From assembly GCF_032814565.1 (NCBI RefSeq), contig NZ_CP136521.1, forward strand, positions 2,452,501-2,516,500: a stretch of DNA of 64,000 nt, given 5' to 3'. Positions within the stretch are counted from its first letter, which is position 1, and each line of letters starts with the position of its first letter. Source of the stretch: Hwangdonia lutea. Lineage in GTDB: Bacteria; Bacteroidota; Bacteroidia; Flavobacteriales; Flavobacteriaceae. The notes beneath the pieces were generated by a model. It searched no databases. It worked only from the letters and a program-made list of their open reading frames with translations, and was not told where the DNA came from. Shown one piece after another: positions 32,588 through 41,303 of the stretch. The position numbers were made by a program, and so were the translations under genes.

Positions 32588-34399
32588 TTAGTTGTTTTTT
32601 GATTTGATAGAAATACCATCGCCATCAATGTTTACCTTAACATCGTCGTCTTTGGCTTTTACTCCAGTTTTATCAATTTTTAAGCTAGAACTATCCATGG
32701 TTACCTTTAGGCCTTTTTCGTTAATTTTGAGGCTGGAATTCTCATCTTTGATGTCCACATCTATTTTGTAATCTTTTTCTTCAACAGGGCAATCTAAACA
32801 CTCAACATCATCTTCTAAAATTTTTAAATATTGATTGGTGTCGTTATAGGTAACAATAGTTCCGTGGTAGTTTTTATAATAGAAAAACGAGCTGGAATTT
32901 TTGTCGCATTTCAATACGGAACCTTCGGGTAAATACAAGGTAAGCCTTATTTCTTGATCGCTAAATTTATTTTTCGTGTCGGTTGTAAAATAGGAATTCA
33001 AAAGCAGTTCGTTATTTTTAAGGGCATAATTATAATTGATGTTTTTAGCGCGTTCAATAGCTGTTTCATAATTTCTACCATCGGCACTTTTAGCAATACT
33101 TATGGTGGCTAACGAATCGGTTGTCGATTTAACAATAATGGATACATCCGACGAATAAATGGTTTTCTCGCCATTTTCATTATGGGCAACTTTAAAATTA
33201 TTACCATGCCTGTTTGTGTAATTGGTGTAAAGATCGTTTCCAACCATTTTTAAATTTACAGTATCGTTTGCCGTTATGTTTAGCTCCTTTTTCTCAACAA
33301 AGCGTTCGTTAAAAGCATGTTCGGTGGCTTGTCTCACACCAATAACAACCAATCCGATAATAGATATGAGCCACACACCCAACAGGGTGAATTTTGCAAT
33401 ATTGCCAATAGACTTTAGGTTGTTTATTAGAATTTTAAGCCCTAAATAGAATAGGAAAAAGAACGGAATACCAACGGTAAAAAAGGTTAATAACGATACG
33501 AGCCATATGGGTGTATTTCCGGCATTTACAATTTCCACAAGATCAAGACCGGGCAAATGGATTACATCTACAACACCTAAAGAAAGCAAGGTTACAATTA
33601 AAGCAATAAGCGTTACAGCGCCTATAAAAATTAATAGAACACCTATAAATTTGGCAAAAACCTTTAAGAAAAACATAATCACATCTCCAATGGTATCAAA
33701 AAAAGTTCGGGACGATGATTTTATTTTATTTCCTTGTTTCTGAAAATCCACTTTTTTGGCAGCACCCGCTACCGATTCGCTAACGTTTTTGGCTACATCG
33801 GTAACCGTTTCGGTAACGTTTTCAAACCCGTCTTTAATTTTTTTTTCAATGTTGCTAATGTTAACAGGCTCGCCGGTCATCATTATTTTTTCCGAGGTTG
33901 TTTTAGCTTCAGGCACTAAAATCCAAAGTAAAATGTATAACAAAATGCCCGTTCCAGCTCCAAAAATTAAAATAACCCAAGCCAAACGTACCCATAAGGC
34001 ATCAATGCCAAAGTAGTGGCCCAAACCAGACGATACACCGCCAATATACGAGTTGTCTGTATCTCTAAATAATTTTTTAGAAGGCGCCGATTTGCTGCTG
34101 TACGTAGCTTTTGGCTCATCTTCAAAAATCTCGTCGTCTACCAAGTAATCTTCAGGTTGCCCCATAATGGTAATCACTTCGTCTACCTCTTTTATGCGTA
34201 TTACTTGCTTATCGTTTTGTACACGCTCGTTAAAAAGTTCTGCAATACGTGCTTCAATATCTGCTATAATTTCAGATCGTCCTTGAGAGTCTGTAAATGA
34301 ACGTTTTATAGCCTCAAGATAGCGTTGCAGTTTTAAGTATGCATCCTCATCTATATGAAAAAATATACCTGCTAAATTTATGTTGACTGTTTTATTCAT
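32588..34399 (-). CDS. PspC-domain membrane protein
   Basis: The 603-residue protein begins with a conserved helical region (MNKTVNINLAGIFFHIDEDAY) and then a PspC domain, KLFRDTDNSYIGGVSSGLGHYFGID with WVILIFGAGTGILLYILLW (about 105-165). Three to four further membrane segments (about 240-370) follow, then a long extracytoplasmic part. The C-terminal 100 residues contain lysine- and aspartate-rich repeats (SSLKIDKTG-like). PspC proteins sense or protect against membrane stress. Its ATG overlaps the PadR stop by four bases, so the regulator and its target are translated together. Confidence 0.88.
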   Translation of the reverse strand: MNKTVNINLAGIFFHIDEDAYLKLQRYLEAIKRSFTDSQGRSEIIADIEARIAELFNERVQNDKQVIRIKEVDEVITIMGQPEDYLVDDEIFEDEPKATYSSKSAPSKKLFRDTDNSYIGGVSSGLGHYFGIDALWVRLAWVILIFGAGTGILLYILLWILVPEAKTTSEKIMMTGEPVNISNIEKKIKDGFENVTETVTDVAKNVSESVAGAAKKVDFQKQGNKIKSSSRTFFDTIGDVIMFFLKVFAKFIGVLLIFIGAVTLIALIVTLLSLGVVDVIHLPGLDLVEIVNAGNTPIWLVSLLTFFTVGIPFFFLFYLGLKILINNLKSIGNIAKFTLLGVWLISIIGLVVIGVRQATEHAFNERFVEKKELNITANDTVNLKMVGNDLYTNYTNRHGNNFKVAHNENGEKTIYSSDVSIIVKSTTDSLATISIAKSADGRNYETAIERAKNINYNYALKNNELLLNSYFTTDTKNKFSDQEIRLTLYLPEGSVLKCDKNSSSFFYYKNYHGTIVTYNDTNQYLKILEDDVECLDCPVEEKDYKIDVDIKDENSSLKINEKGLKVTMDSSSLKIDKTGVKAKDDDVKVNIDGDGISIKSKNN

Positions 34400-34737
34400 T
34401 TTTTTGTTGTTTTTTGGCTTGTTACTATGGTTACTGCATTGTGCAATTCGCTCCAGGTGGTGTTTAATTCTTTCAAGAATAATTTCCCTGTTTCGGTTAA
34501 TCCGTAATATTTACGTGGTGGTCCAGAGGTACTTTCTTCCCATCTGTAATTTAAAAGACCTGCGTTTTTAAGTCGCGTGAGCAAAGGGTAAATGGTGCCC
34601 TCAACCACAAGCAACTTAGCATCTTTTAAGGTGCTTAAAATTTCTGCTACATAAGCATCGTCGTCCTTTAAGACCGATAGTATGCAGAACTCCAAAACCC
34701 CTTTACGCATTTGTGCTTTTGTGTTTTCTATCTTCAT
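34396..34737 (-). CDS. PadR family transcriptional regulator
   Basis: The 113-residue protein is a short PadR repressor with a winged helix: MRKGVLEFCILSVLKDDDAYVAEIL, then the typical VEGTIYPLLTRLKNAGLL and SGPPRKYYGLTETGK. The C-terminal dimer helix is short. It is coupled to the PspC gene. By analogy with LadR/PadR repressors it probably represses its own operon until the membrane is stressed, but no operator could be identified. Confidence 0.92.
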   Translation of the reverse strand: MKIENTKAQMRKGVLEFCILSVLKDDDAYVAEILSTLKDAKLLVVEGTIYPLLTRLKNAGLLNYRWEESTSGPPRKYYGLTETGKLFLKELNTTWSELHNAVTIVTSQKTTKK

Positions 34738-34816
34738 GTTCTTAAGCGTTTTAATATTATGAAACTGTTCATTTTTTGATTGATTTGATGATTGTTATTG
34801 ATGAAATTTTTATGTT

Positions 34817-34864
34817 GTCACTTCGAGTGATTCCTTTATTTTTATTGGAATTGTATCGAGAAGT
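34817..34864 (+). repeat. dispersed repeat family R3, copy c
   Basis: GTCACTTCGAGTGATTCC ... ATTGTATCGAGAAG, joined directly to an R1 copy as at 1670-1680. Both orientation and junction match copy a when reversed. Confidence 0.8.
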
Positions 34865-34865
34865 T

Positions 34866-34974
34866 GGGCGTTACCCCGTTTGGTCGCTGAGGCTCCCGAA
34901 TCGGGGTCGGGCTTTCCGTTACAAGTCCGCGCTCGTGCCTCGCTGTGGGCTTTCCTCTGCAATCCCTAACGCGG
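34866..34974 (+). repeat. dispersed repeat family R1, copy e
   Basis: Consensus R1 with the extra internal GGTCGCTGAGGCTCCCGAA shared with copies f and h. It fills most of the gap between the PadR gene and the DUF4870 gene. Confidence 0.82.
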
Positions 34975-35016
34975 GCCAATCCGCAGTATTCAGTCTTCGG
35001 TACTCAGTCATCATTC

Positions 35017-35463
35017 TTACTTTAAAAAATTAATGGTTAACGGGTATTGGTACAGTTCGCCATCGCGTGCTTTTAAACTGGCAATTACAATAAAAACAAG
35101 CTCTAAAATAAAACCTATTATAGCAAAAGCACCTAAAGCGCCGCCAATATAAAGTAATGGCGATGGTTTGCCAATGTTGATATGAAAATTATGGAACCCG
35201 TTAAAATCTATAAAATCCAAACCGCTAAAAATCTTAAAAACAAAAAACGGAATAGTTAAGGTTCCTAAAATAATGGCGTACAATAAAATACTCATCTGAA
35301 AATTAATGGCTTGCTTGCCATGGGCATCTATAAATTCCGATTTGTTTTTATTTACGCTCCATAATACAATGGGGCCAATAAAGTTTCCAAACGGAATTAT
35401 AAACCGGCTAAAGGTCGATAAGTGAATAAAAGTGGCGATGTTTTTTTGATGATTGTCTATCAT
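35017..35463 (-). CDS. DUF4870 membrane protein
   Basis: The 148-residue protein has three to four membrane segments and the family motif FGNFIGPIVLW followed by HGKQAINFQMSILLY. DUF4870 (Tic20-like) proteins are small membrane proteins without a confirmed role in bacteria. It is transcribed on its own, facing the DUF4442 gene across a 96 to 145 base gap. Confidence 0.88.
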   Translation of the reverse strand: MIDNHQKNIATFIHLSTFSRFIIPFGNFIGPIVLWSVNKNKSEFIDAHGKQAINFQMSILLYAIILGTLTIPFFVFKIFSGLDFIDFNGFHNFHINIGKPSPLLYIGGALGAFAIIGFILELVFIVIASLKARDGELYQYPLTINFLK

Positions 35464-35607
35464 GATTCTAAAACGTATAATAGTTTCTTATGCAAATATA
35501 TGTCTAAAAAAAGGTACTTTGTTACGCATAGTACTAAAAATTAACAAAAATTTAACAAATTGAAATGTCAATTATTTTCGATAATTTTGATGAAATTCAA
35601 TTTAAAA

Positions 35608-36063
35608 ATGAAGTTAACCCCTAGTAAAATAAACACGTTCAACATTTTTAAACTGCCCGCGGTTTTTTTAATGGGTGTTCGTGTAAAATCAATAAACAAC
35701 AAAGCCTGTACGGTAACGGTTAAACATAGATGGATAAATCAAAACCCATTCAAATCCTTGTTTTGGGCCGTACAAGGTATGGCTGCCGAACTTACAACCG
35801 GCGCTATTGTTATGGCAAAAATTGCAGAAAGCGGTAAAAATATTTCAATGCTGGTAACCACTAATAACGCCACATTTACCAAAAAAGCAACAGGCCGAAT
35901 AACCTTTGTTTGTAACGATGGCGAATTAATAGATAAGGCATTACAAAAAACTATTGAAACAGGCGAGGGGCAAACCATTTGGATGAAATCTATTGGCACT
36001 AATAAGGATGGTGTAGTGGTGTCAACTTTCAATTTTGAGTGGAGCGTTAAGGTAAAACAGTAG
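35608..36063 (+). CDS. DUF4442 hotdog-fold protein
   Basis: From the ATG at 35608 (MKLTPSKINTFNIFKLPAVF) the protein has 151 residues. Earlier in-frame starts at 35560 and 35590 add residues not expected in the family. DUF4442 is a hotdog fold related to acyl-CoA thioesterases. The helix FWAVQGMAAELTTGAIVM carries the candidate Glu, and the long strands VTVKHRWINQNPF and GVVVSTFNFEWSVKV frame it. The substrate is unknown. It stands alone. Confidence 0.8.
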   Translation: MKLTPSKINTFNIFKLPAVFLMGVRVKSINNKACTVTVKHRWINQNPFKSLFWAVQGMAAELTTGAIVMAKIAESGKNISMLVTTNNATFTKKATGRITFVCNDGELIDKALQKTIETGEGQTIWMKSIGTNKDGVVVSTFNFEWSVKVKQ

Positions 36064-36111
36064 GCAGTTTTCAGTATTCAGTAGGTAGTCGCAGTTAACA
36101 GTAAGTTCCAT

Positions 36112-36283
36112 TAAGCTTTGCGTCTTAGCGCCTTTGCGCGACAATGTTTTAAGACTGTGGGTTTTTTATTGCCCAGAGATGCGCTCAGAAATTCGCTGAG
36201 ATTCACAGAGAAATTTTGCAAGTTATTTGCCTTCGCGTATCTCCGTGTAAACTCCGTGAAACTCTGTGAAATAAATTTTAACA
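36112..36283. repeat. intergenic low-complexity repeats of the CTTAGCG and CTCCGTG types
   Basis: The 304-base gap before the AIM24 gene contains GCGTCTTAGCGCCTTTGCGC and, around 36240-36272, CTCCGTG repeated three times with small changes (CTCCGTGTAA, CTCCGTGAAA, CTCTGTGAAA). Such runs recur between genes in related genomes. No gene is seen on either strand beyond shadow frames. Confidence 0.6.
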
Positions 36284-36367
36284 CGCAATGTAATTTGGAA
36301 ATATTTGTAACAAAACGCAAAACAAATCAACATATAAACAGCAAACAACTTAACAACATACAATATT

Positions 36368-37168
36368 ATGACAGCACACGAAATTGACTACCGCATCTAC
36401 GGCGAAGAAATGCAATACGTAGAAATTGAACTCGACCCACAAGAAGGCGTTGTTGCCGAAGCAGGAAGCTTTATGATGATGGACGATGGCATTAAAATGG
36501 AAACCATTTTTGGTGATGGCTCGGAAAAAGATTCTGGATTTTTAGGTAAAATTTTTGGAGCCGGAAAACGCATACTTACCGGCGAAAGTTTATTTATGAC
36601 GGTCTTTTATAACGATTTGGTAGGCAAACGAAACGTCTCTTTCGCATCACCCTATCCAGGAAAAATTATACCGATTGACTTAACCCGATTTAACGGTAAA
36701 TTTATTTGCCAAAAAGATGCTTTTTTATGTGCCGCAAAAGGGGTGAGTGTCGGTATTGAATTTTCTAAAAAACTAGGTCGTGGTTTCTTTGGTGGCGAAG
36801 GTTTCATTATGCAAAAACTAGAAGGCGATGGTATGGCATTTGTGCACGCTGGAGGCACCATGGCCATGAAAGAGTTGGCCGTGGGCGAAACATTACGTGT
36901 TGATACCGGCTGTATTATAGGTTTCGACCAAACGGTGGACTATGATGTTGAGTTTGTGGGAGGTATAAAAAATACCATATTTGGTGGCGAAGGTTTGTTT
37001 TTTGCAAAGCTTCGAGGTCCGGGAACGGTTTATATTCAATCCTTACCGTTTAGTCGTTTGGCAGGTCGTGTTTTGGCATCGGCACCAAGGGGTGGCGGCA
37101 AAGATAAAGGTGAAGGTAGTATACTCGGAGGCTTGGGAGATTTGTTGGATGGAGATAATAGATTTTAA
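36368..37168 (+). CDS. TIGR00266/AIM24 family protein
   Basis: The 266-residue protein has the AIM24-type double beta-helix: [52 protein letters not shown], and the C-terminal [16 protein letters not shown] followed by a glycine-rich tail. The bacterial function is unknown. It has no signal or membrane segment, so it is cytosolic. A purine- and A-rich leader without a clear Shine-Dalgarno precedes the ATG. Confidence 0.9.
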   Translation: MTAHEIDYRIYGEEMQYVEIELDPQEGVVAEAGSFMMMDDGIKMETIFGDGSEKDSGFLGKIFGAGKRILTGESLFMTVFYNDLVGKRNVSFASPYPGKIIPIDLTRFNGKFICQKDAFLCAAKGVSVGIEFSKKLGRGFFGGEGFIMQKLEGDGMAFVHAGGTMAMKELAVGETLRVDTGCIIGFDQTVDYDVEFVGGIKNTIFGGEGLFFAKLRGPGTVYIQSLPFSRLAGRVLASAPRGGGKDKGEGSILGGLGDLLDGDNRF

Positions 37169-37292
37169 TTGTTAAACTTTCATTAATTTGACTAAATGAG
37201 GCAATTTTTTATTAACTTTAGGTGTTTAATAAAACATAGAAAGCCTATACACAAATCTACTTTTAATTTAAACCAAAATCCCAACAGTAATT

Positions 37293-37490
37293 ATGGCAAG
37301 AGCAATGCTAGAGTATACTAAAACTGTACTTAATAAAGTAAGTTTTGATACAACGTTGTTTTGCAAAGAAGTACAAAAGGCAGTTAACAGGTTGTTACCC
37401 TACGAGATTGAAGAGCTTAAAATTTATATTCAATCTATTGTGCAGCAAAACCCAGAATTAAATCAATGTTTAATCTATTTAAAAGCATAA
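37293..37490 (+). CDS. small hypothetical protein (65 residues)
   Basis: The frame MARAMLEYTKTVLNKVSFDT ... LIYLKA is followed at once by a strong terminator, and the AT-rich stretch before it fits a promoter, so it is likely real. It is a mostly helical soluble protein; LLPYEIEELKIYIQSIVQQNPEL is its central part. I do not recognise a family, though short proteins of this kind are found in many Flavobacteriaceae. Confidence 0.7.
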   Translation: MARAMLEYTKTVLNKVSFDTTLFCKEVQKAVNRLLPYEIEELKIYIQSIVQQNPELNQCLIYLKA

Positions 37491-37517
37491 AAAAAGCGAC
37501 CTTCGGGTCGCTTTTTT
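37490..37517 (+). terminator. intrinsic terminator, probably bidirectional
   Basis: AAAAAGCGACC and GGTCGCTTTTT around TTCG form a very stable stem with A and T tracts on both sides. It can serve both the 65-residue gene and oxyR. Confidence 0.92.
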
Positions 37518-37521
37518 AATT

Positions 37522-38466
37522 TTATTTGTTTGAAGACAGCGGACTAATAATTTCTACATTCTGAAAAGCAATAGCTCCCCGAACAATACCTGAAATAGTG
37601 TCTTGTAAAGCTTCAACAATCTGTATTTTCAATTCGTTTTTGTGGTATATTAAACTCACTTCCCGCGCAGGTGTGGGCTCGTTAAAATGATGCAGGTTTT
37701 CTTTTTCATCTTCTTTGATATCCAAAGTATGTAAATAGGGTAAAAGCGTCATGCCCAAACCTTCGTTTGATAATTTTATAAGCGTTTCAATACTGCCACT
37801 TTCCAATTGAAATTGGTCGTTGGTTTGATTTTTAAACGCCTTGCAAAGATTAATTACACCATCCCTAAAACAGTGTCCATCTTCAAGAAGTAACATATCG
37901 CTTATATCTAAATCGGATATCTTAATTTTTTTATTGGAATGCAAACGGTGGCCTTTTGGAATGTAACTCACAAAAGGTTCAAAATACAATACACGTTCTT
38001 TTATGGTTTCGTTTTCAAGAGGCGTTGCAGCAATGGCGGCATCCAAATGCCCCTCGGTGATGCGTTCGATAATTTCTTCGGTTGTTAATTCTTCTATTTT
38101 AAGTTTTACTTTGGGATGTTTTTTTATAAAAGCTTTTAAAAACATGGGTAACAACGTAGGCATAATGGTTGGAATGATTCCCAGCTTAAACTCACCGCCA
38201 ATAAAGCCTTTTTGCTGATCTACGATATCTTGAATTCGATACGATTCGTTAACGATATTTCTCGCCTGATTCACAATTTTTTTACCAATTTCGGTAAGTT
38301 CTATGGGCTTTTTGCTTCTGTCGAATATTTGTACCTCAAGCTGTTCTTCAAGCTTTTGAATTTGCATGCTCAATGTGGGTTGGGTAACAAAACATTTTTC
38401 GGCAGCTTTGGTGAAATTTTGGTTCTCGGCCACGGCTAAAACGTAATATAATTGTGTAATCGTCAT
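37522..38466 (-). CDS. oxyR: hydrogen-peroxide sensor OxyR (LysR family)
   Basis: OxyR turns on peroxide-defence genes when two cysteines form a disulfide. From the ATG at 38466 the protein has 314 residues. It has a LysR helix-turn-helix at the start (TQLYYVLAVAENQNFTKAAE) and the redox pair Cys199 and Cys208 in EDGHCFRDGVINLCKAF, the same numbers as in E. coli OxyR. A TTG at 38475 gives three extra residues and is rejected. It is read away from a 298-base gap that contains a possible small RNA. Confidence 0.93.
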   Translation of the reverse strand: MTITQLYYVLAVAENQNFTKAAEKCFVTQPTLSMQIQKLEEQLEVQIFDRSKKPIELTEIGKKIVNQARNIVNESYRIQDIVDQQKGFIGGEFKLGIIPTIMPTLLPMFLKAFIKKHPKVKLKIEELTTEEIIERITEGHLDAAIAATPLENETIKERVLYFEPFVSYIPKGHRLHSNKKIKISDLDISDMLLLEDGHCFRDGVINLCKAFKNQTNDQFQLESGSIETLIKLSNEGLGMTLLPYLHTLDIKEDEKENLHHFNEPTPAREVSLIYHKNELKIQIVEALQDTISGIVRGAIAFQNVEIISPLSSNK

Positions 38467-38498
38467 AAGTATCAATTTAGATTATAAAAATATAAAAA

Positions 38499-38522
38499 CT
38501 ATCAATAATATTTATTAAATAG
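38499..38522. promoter_or_regulatory. possible OxyR-type operator (CTAT-N16-ATAG dyad)
   Basis: The dyad CTAT ... ATAG with AT-rich middle lies 33-44 bases upstream of the oxyR ATG and just before a plus-strand TAAATTTG, the place an activator would occupy. E. coli OxyR sites contain ATAG and CTAT elements. AT-rich sequence makes chance matches easy, so confidence is low. Confidence 0.25.
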
Positions 38523-38538
38523 CCTGATAATTATAAGT

Positions 38539-38758
38539 TAAATTTGTGGTGAAGAAAAAATCGATATTCCAATACCAAACAATTGATTTGGTTTAAATTA
38601 CTGAAATTCAAAGTATTTACTTATTGATTTGATTTTTTATCCGAGCAAGAAAAGCCATTTGACTGATGAAAGCTCGGATATACACAAGAGGTTTAGTTTA
38701 GTTAGTTTTTAAGCGACTTACTTAGGGGTTGTAGCCAAAGTAAGTCGCTTTATTTTTG
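38539..38758 (+). ncRNA. candidate small RNA next to oxyR
   Basis: A plus-strand -7 element TAAATTTG (38539-38546) faces away from oxyR. About 90 bases on, ATCCGAGC and GCTCGGAT form an 8-bp stem with a roughly 25-base loop (38638-38681). Then AAGCGACTTACTT pairs with AGTAAGTCGCTT (38711-38750), followed by TTTATTTTT. No open frame lies between them. Promoter, stem and terminator form a plausible RNA gene, but the last hairpin may simply be the terminator of the opposite DUF2141 gene. No -33 element is seen. Confidence 0.3.
38711..38758. terminator. long hairpin downstream of the DUF2141 gene
   Basis: AAGCGACTTACTT and AGTAAGTCGCTT form an 11 to 12 base-pair stem. On the plus strand it is followed by TTTATTTTT; on the minus strand the following tract is weaker. 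It could end the DUF2141 transcript, the candidate small RNA, or both. Confidence 0.65.
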
Positions 38759-38764
38759 TGGATA

Positions 38765-39187
38765 CTAAAACATAATATTTATATCTAAATCTTCCGATTT
38801 TAATTCAAATTTTGCCGATGCGAACTGTGGTGGCCCATAACTTGCGGGGTTGTTGGATATTCCATACGATTCTTTTGGCATGCCGTTGTCTTCAAAATCC
38901 ATTTGGTCGTTTTCGTTTTCATCGTGCAGCGCCATTACAGCATAGGTGCCAGATTCAACATTCTTAAAGGTTACGGTTATTTTTCCGTCTACAATTTTGC
39001 TTTGTGCGTTTTTAATGCCTTTGCCTTTCATAAACGTGTTTTCTGTGTGCAACGCTAATAGCACATTACCTTTATTGTTTTTAATATTTTCAATGGTAAC
39101 GGTAATGGTTTTTCCTTTTGGGTTTTCTTGAGCTTGTGCTAAAGTAACACTTAACAGTAAAGTAATAATGAGTGATAATGCCTTCAT
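38765..39187 (-). CDS. exported DUF2141 protein
   Basis: The 140-residue protein has a signal peptide (about 1-19, ending AQAQ) and the DUF2141 fold: ITVTIENIKNNKGNVLLAL, SGTYAVMALHDENENDQMDF and YGISNNPASYGPPQF, with acidic Ca2+-binding-like residues in DENENDQMD. The function is unknown. The gene stands alone and ends next to a strong hairpin. Confidence 0.9.
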   Translation of the reverse strand: MKALSLIITLLLSVTLAQAQENPKGKTITVTIENIKNNKGNVLLALHTENTFMKGKGIKNAQSKIVDGKITVTFKNVESGTYAVMALHDENENDQMDFEDNGMPKESYGISNNPASYGPPQFASAKFELKSEDLDINIMF

Positions 39188-39371
39188 GATTTTTTGGTTT
39201 TAATGGTTTGACACGTTAAATATCCAATAGGAAAACAGGTTTTTATAATTGTTGTTACCCAATTGTAGATTTTATATGATGAAATGTTTTTTTGATAGAG
39301 GAAGGATGACCGTGGTCGAAAAACGCTAACCGGATGAAGTTGCAAGTTTACAATAGCCTTGGAAAACAAGC

Positions 39372-39477
39372 GCGTTAGGGATTGTAATGGAAATCTTTTT
39401 TTGAGGTACGAAAAAAAGATTGTATTGAAAAGCCCAACCCAGCTTGGGAGCCTCAGTGGCCAAACGGGGTAACGCCC
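39372..39477 (-). repeat. dispersed repeat family R1, copy f
   Basis: Minus-oriented copy, close to copies e and h, with an inner AATACAATCTTTTTTT / AAAAAAAGATT pairing. It lies between the DUF2141 and DUF58 genes and ends four bases before the DUF58 stop. Confidence 0.82.
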
Positions 39478-39481
39478 AAAA

Positions 39482-40813
39482 CTAAAGCAACCCTCGTGAT
39501 TTAATTTCCAAATACTTGTTGATGGTATCGATGGTAAGGTTTTCGGGTGTGGTTAATATGGAATAGATGCCGTATTTTTTGAGTTCGTTAACGATTAAAC
39601 GTTTTTCGAAATCGAATTTCTCTGCAATCACCTTATCGTAAATTTGTTGTACGGTTTCGGCTTTTTGGGTGATTAAACTGTTCAACTCGGTATTTTTAAA
39701 GAAAATAACCACCAATAAATGGCTTTTGGCAATGGCTTTTAAATAGGGTAGTTGGCGATTTAGTCCGTCTAAAGTTTCAAAATTCGTGTACATTAAAATG
39801 AGGCTTCGTTGGGTAATGTGCCTTTTAATATTGCCGTAAAGTCTGCTAAAATCGCTTTCGTGAAAATCTGTTTTTACGTTGTAAAGTGATTCTAAAATAA
39901 GCTGCATTTGTGAGCTTCTTCGTTGGGCAACCACAATGTTTTCAATCTTTTTTGAGAACGACAACATACCCGCTTTATCGTGCTTTTTTAAAACCACATT
40001 GCTGATAACAAGTGTCGCATTTATGGCGTAATCCAAAAGGCTTAAGCCGTTAAACGGCATTTTCATTATGCGGCCTTTATCGATAACGGAATAGATGGGT
40101 TGCGATTTTTCGTCTTGAAATTGATTGACCATTAATTGGTTGCGTTTTGCTGTGGCTTTCCAATTGATGGTGCGCAAATCGTCGCCCAAAACATAGTCTT
40201 TAATCTGTTCGAATTCCATGGTGTGCCCAAGTCTGCGGACTTTTTTAAGACCGTATTCAAGCGCATTTTGGTTGATATTTAAAAGCTCAAACTTTTTTAA
40301 TTGTTTAAAACTTGGATAGGTTGGTACCATCGCACCATTATTAAAAGTGAAGCGTTTTGCTACTAATTTTAAAATGGAAGAGGCATAAACATTTAAGTTG
40401 CCAAAATGATACTCACCACGCTCCGTTGGTTTTAAAGGATACGAAATTGATTTGGCTTTTCTTGGGGCAACCGCGTCTATAATCTTAAAATCCCGCACCT
40501 GAAATTGCTCGGGTATTTCGTCAATAATTTCCAAGTGAATGGTAAACGGGTAGTTGTTGTTGATGTTTAAATGGATGGCATTTTTATCGCCGTTTGAAAA
40601 TTTATCGGGTAAAATCCGGCGTGCTTCAATTTTGTTTTTCCCAATAAAAACAATTAGAACATCTAAAACAAAAAGCAAAATAAGCACTAGAATAGAGAGC
40701 TGTGCGATGTTAAATAATAGCGGCACAAAATAACTTAAACCAAACAATACCACAATGCCAATGCCTGTGTAAAAAAATCGGGGTTGTATGTAGAATGGTT
40801 TAAAGAATTTCAA
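39482..40813 (-). CDS. DUF58 domain protein of the MoxR locus
   Basis: The 443-residue protein has two membrane segments near the start (about 12-55) and a DUF58 von Willebrand-A-like domain: GDDLRTINWKATAKRNQLMVNQF (about 210-232), IYSVIDKGR and LLDYAINATLVISNVVLKK. These proteins work with MoxR AAA ATPases, probably in assembly of membrane or metal-binding complexes. The frame starts at a TTG (40813); a stop lies five codons upstream, inside the 7-bp tandem repeat, so no ATG is available near it. It is the last gene of the locus. Confidence 0.88.
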   Translation of the reverse strand: MKFFKPFYIQPRFFYTGIGIVVLFGLSYFVPLLFNIAQLSILVLILLFVLDVLIVFIGKNKIEARRILPDKFSNGDKNAIHLNINNNYPFTIHLEIIDEIPEQFQVRDFKIIDAVAPRKAKSISYPLKPTERGEYHFGNLNVYASSILKLVAKRFTFNNGAMVPTYPSFKQLKKFELLNINQNALEYGLKKVRRLGHTMEFEQIKDYVLGDDLRTINWKATAKRNQLMVNQFQDEKSQPIYSVIDKGRIMKMPFNGLSLLDYAINATLVISNVVLKKHDKAGMLSFSKKIENIVVAQRRSSQMQLILESLYNVKTDFHESDFSRLYGNIKRHITQRSLILMYTNFETLDGLNRQLPYLKAIAKSHLLVVIFFKNTELNSLITQKAETVQQIYDKVIAEKFDFEKRLIVNELKKYGIYSILTTPENLTIDTINKYLEIKSRGLL

Positions 40814-40818
40814 TTTTG

Positions 40819-40867
40819 TTAGAAGTTAGAAGTTAGAAGTTAGAAGTTAGAAGTTAGAAGTTAGAAG
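40819..40867. repeat. tandem 7-bp repeat (TTAGAAG), seven units
   Basis: Seven perfect units lie five bases upstream of the DUF58 start (on the minus strand they read CTTCTAA). The same unit in the same copy number is at 6612. Here the orientation relative to the downstream gene is reversed. A GGGATTCTTCACTACGTTC repeat follows at 40868. Confidence 0.9.
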
Positions 40868-40905
40868 TGGGATTCTTCACTACGTTCAGAATGACAAAAA
40901 TTAAA

Positions 40906-41268
40906 CTATTCATTTTCAATCTGTTTTCCTATTTCATTTATTTCATCATGATTACCTTTTCCCTTTGGGTTATTTCCATATTCATTTGGTCCAAAATTTC
41001 CATCTGCAAAAAACATCCAAAGTTGATAAAAAGGAATAAGTTGGTACCAACCACTATTACCTCTGTCATGACAGCGTTTAGCACCTTGAACTATTAAAAT
41101 GTAAAACAAAGGTATTATAATAGCTATTTCTAAATAATCAGCATACTCAAAACTATAATATCCGCTTAGAAAAGCAGTACCATTAATAATTAAGATATAA
41201 CCCAAATATGTAAGACAATATTCAGTTCTTCTAATTCTTCCATCTGATGACAATATATTTTTAAACAT
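40906..41268 (-). CDS. DUF805 membrane protein
   Basis: The 120-residue protein has three membrane segments and the family motifs GRIRRTEYCLTYLGY and RCHDRGNSGWYQLIPFYQLWMFF, ending with FFADGNFGPNEYG. DUF805 proteins are small integral membrane proteins of unknown role. It lies between the MoxR and DUF58 genes, which normally touch in this locus, and looks like an addition to it. Confidence 0.9.
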   Translation of the reverse strand: MFKNILSSDGRIRRTEYCLTYLGYILIINGTAFLSGYYSFEYADYLEIAIIIPLFYILIVQGAKRCHDRGNSGWYQLIPFYQLWMFFADGNFGPNEYGNNPKGKGNHDEINEIGKQIENE

Positions 41269-41303
41269 TTTTCAATTTGTTAAGGGTAAGACTGAAAACT
41301 CAT

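Noticed and set aside
34870-34980. Open frame across R1 copy e resembling a small protein
   Set aside because: The same peptide recurs wherever R1 is present, so it is translated repeat, not a gene.
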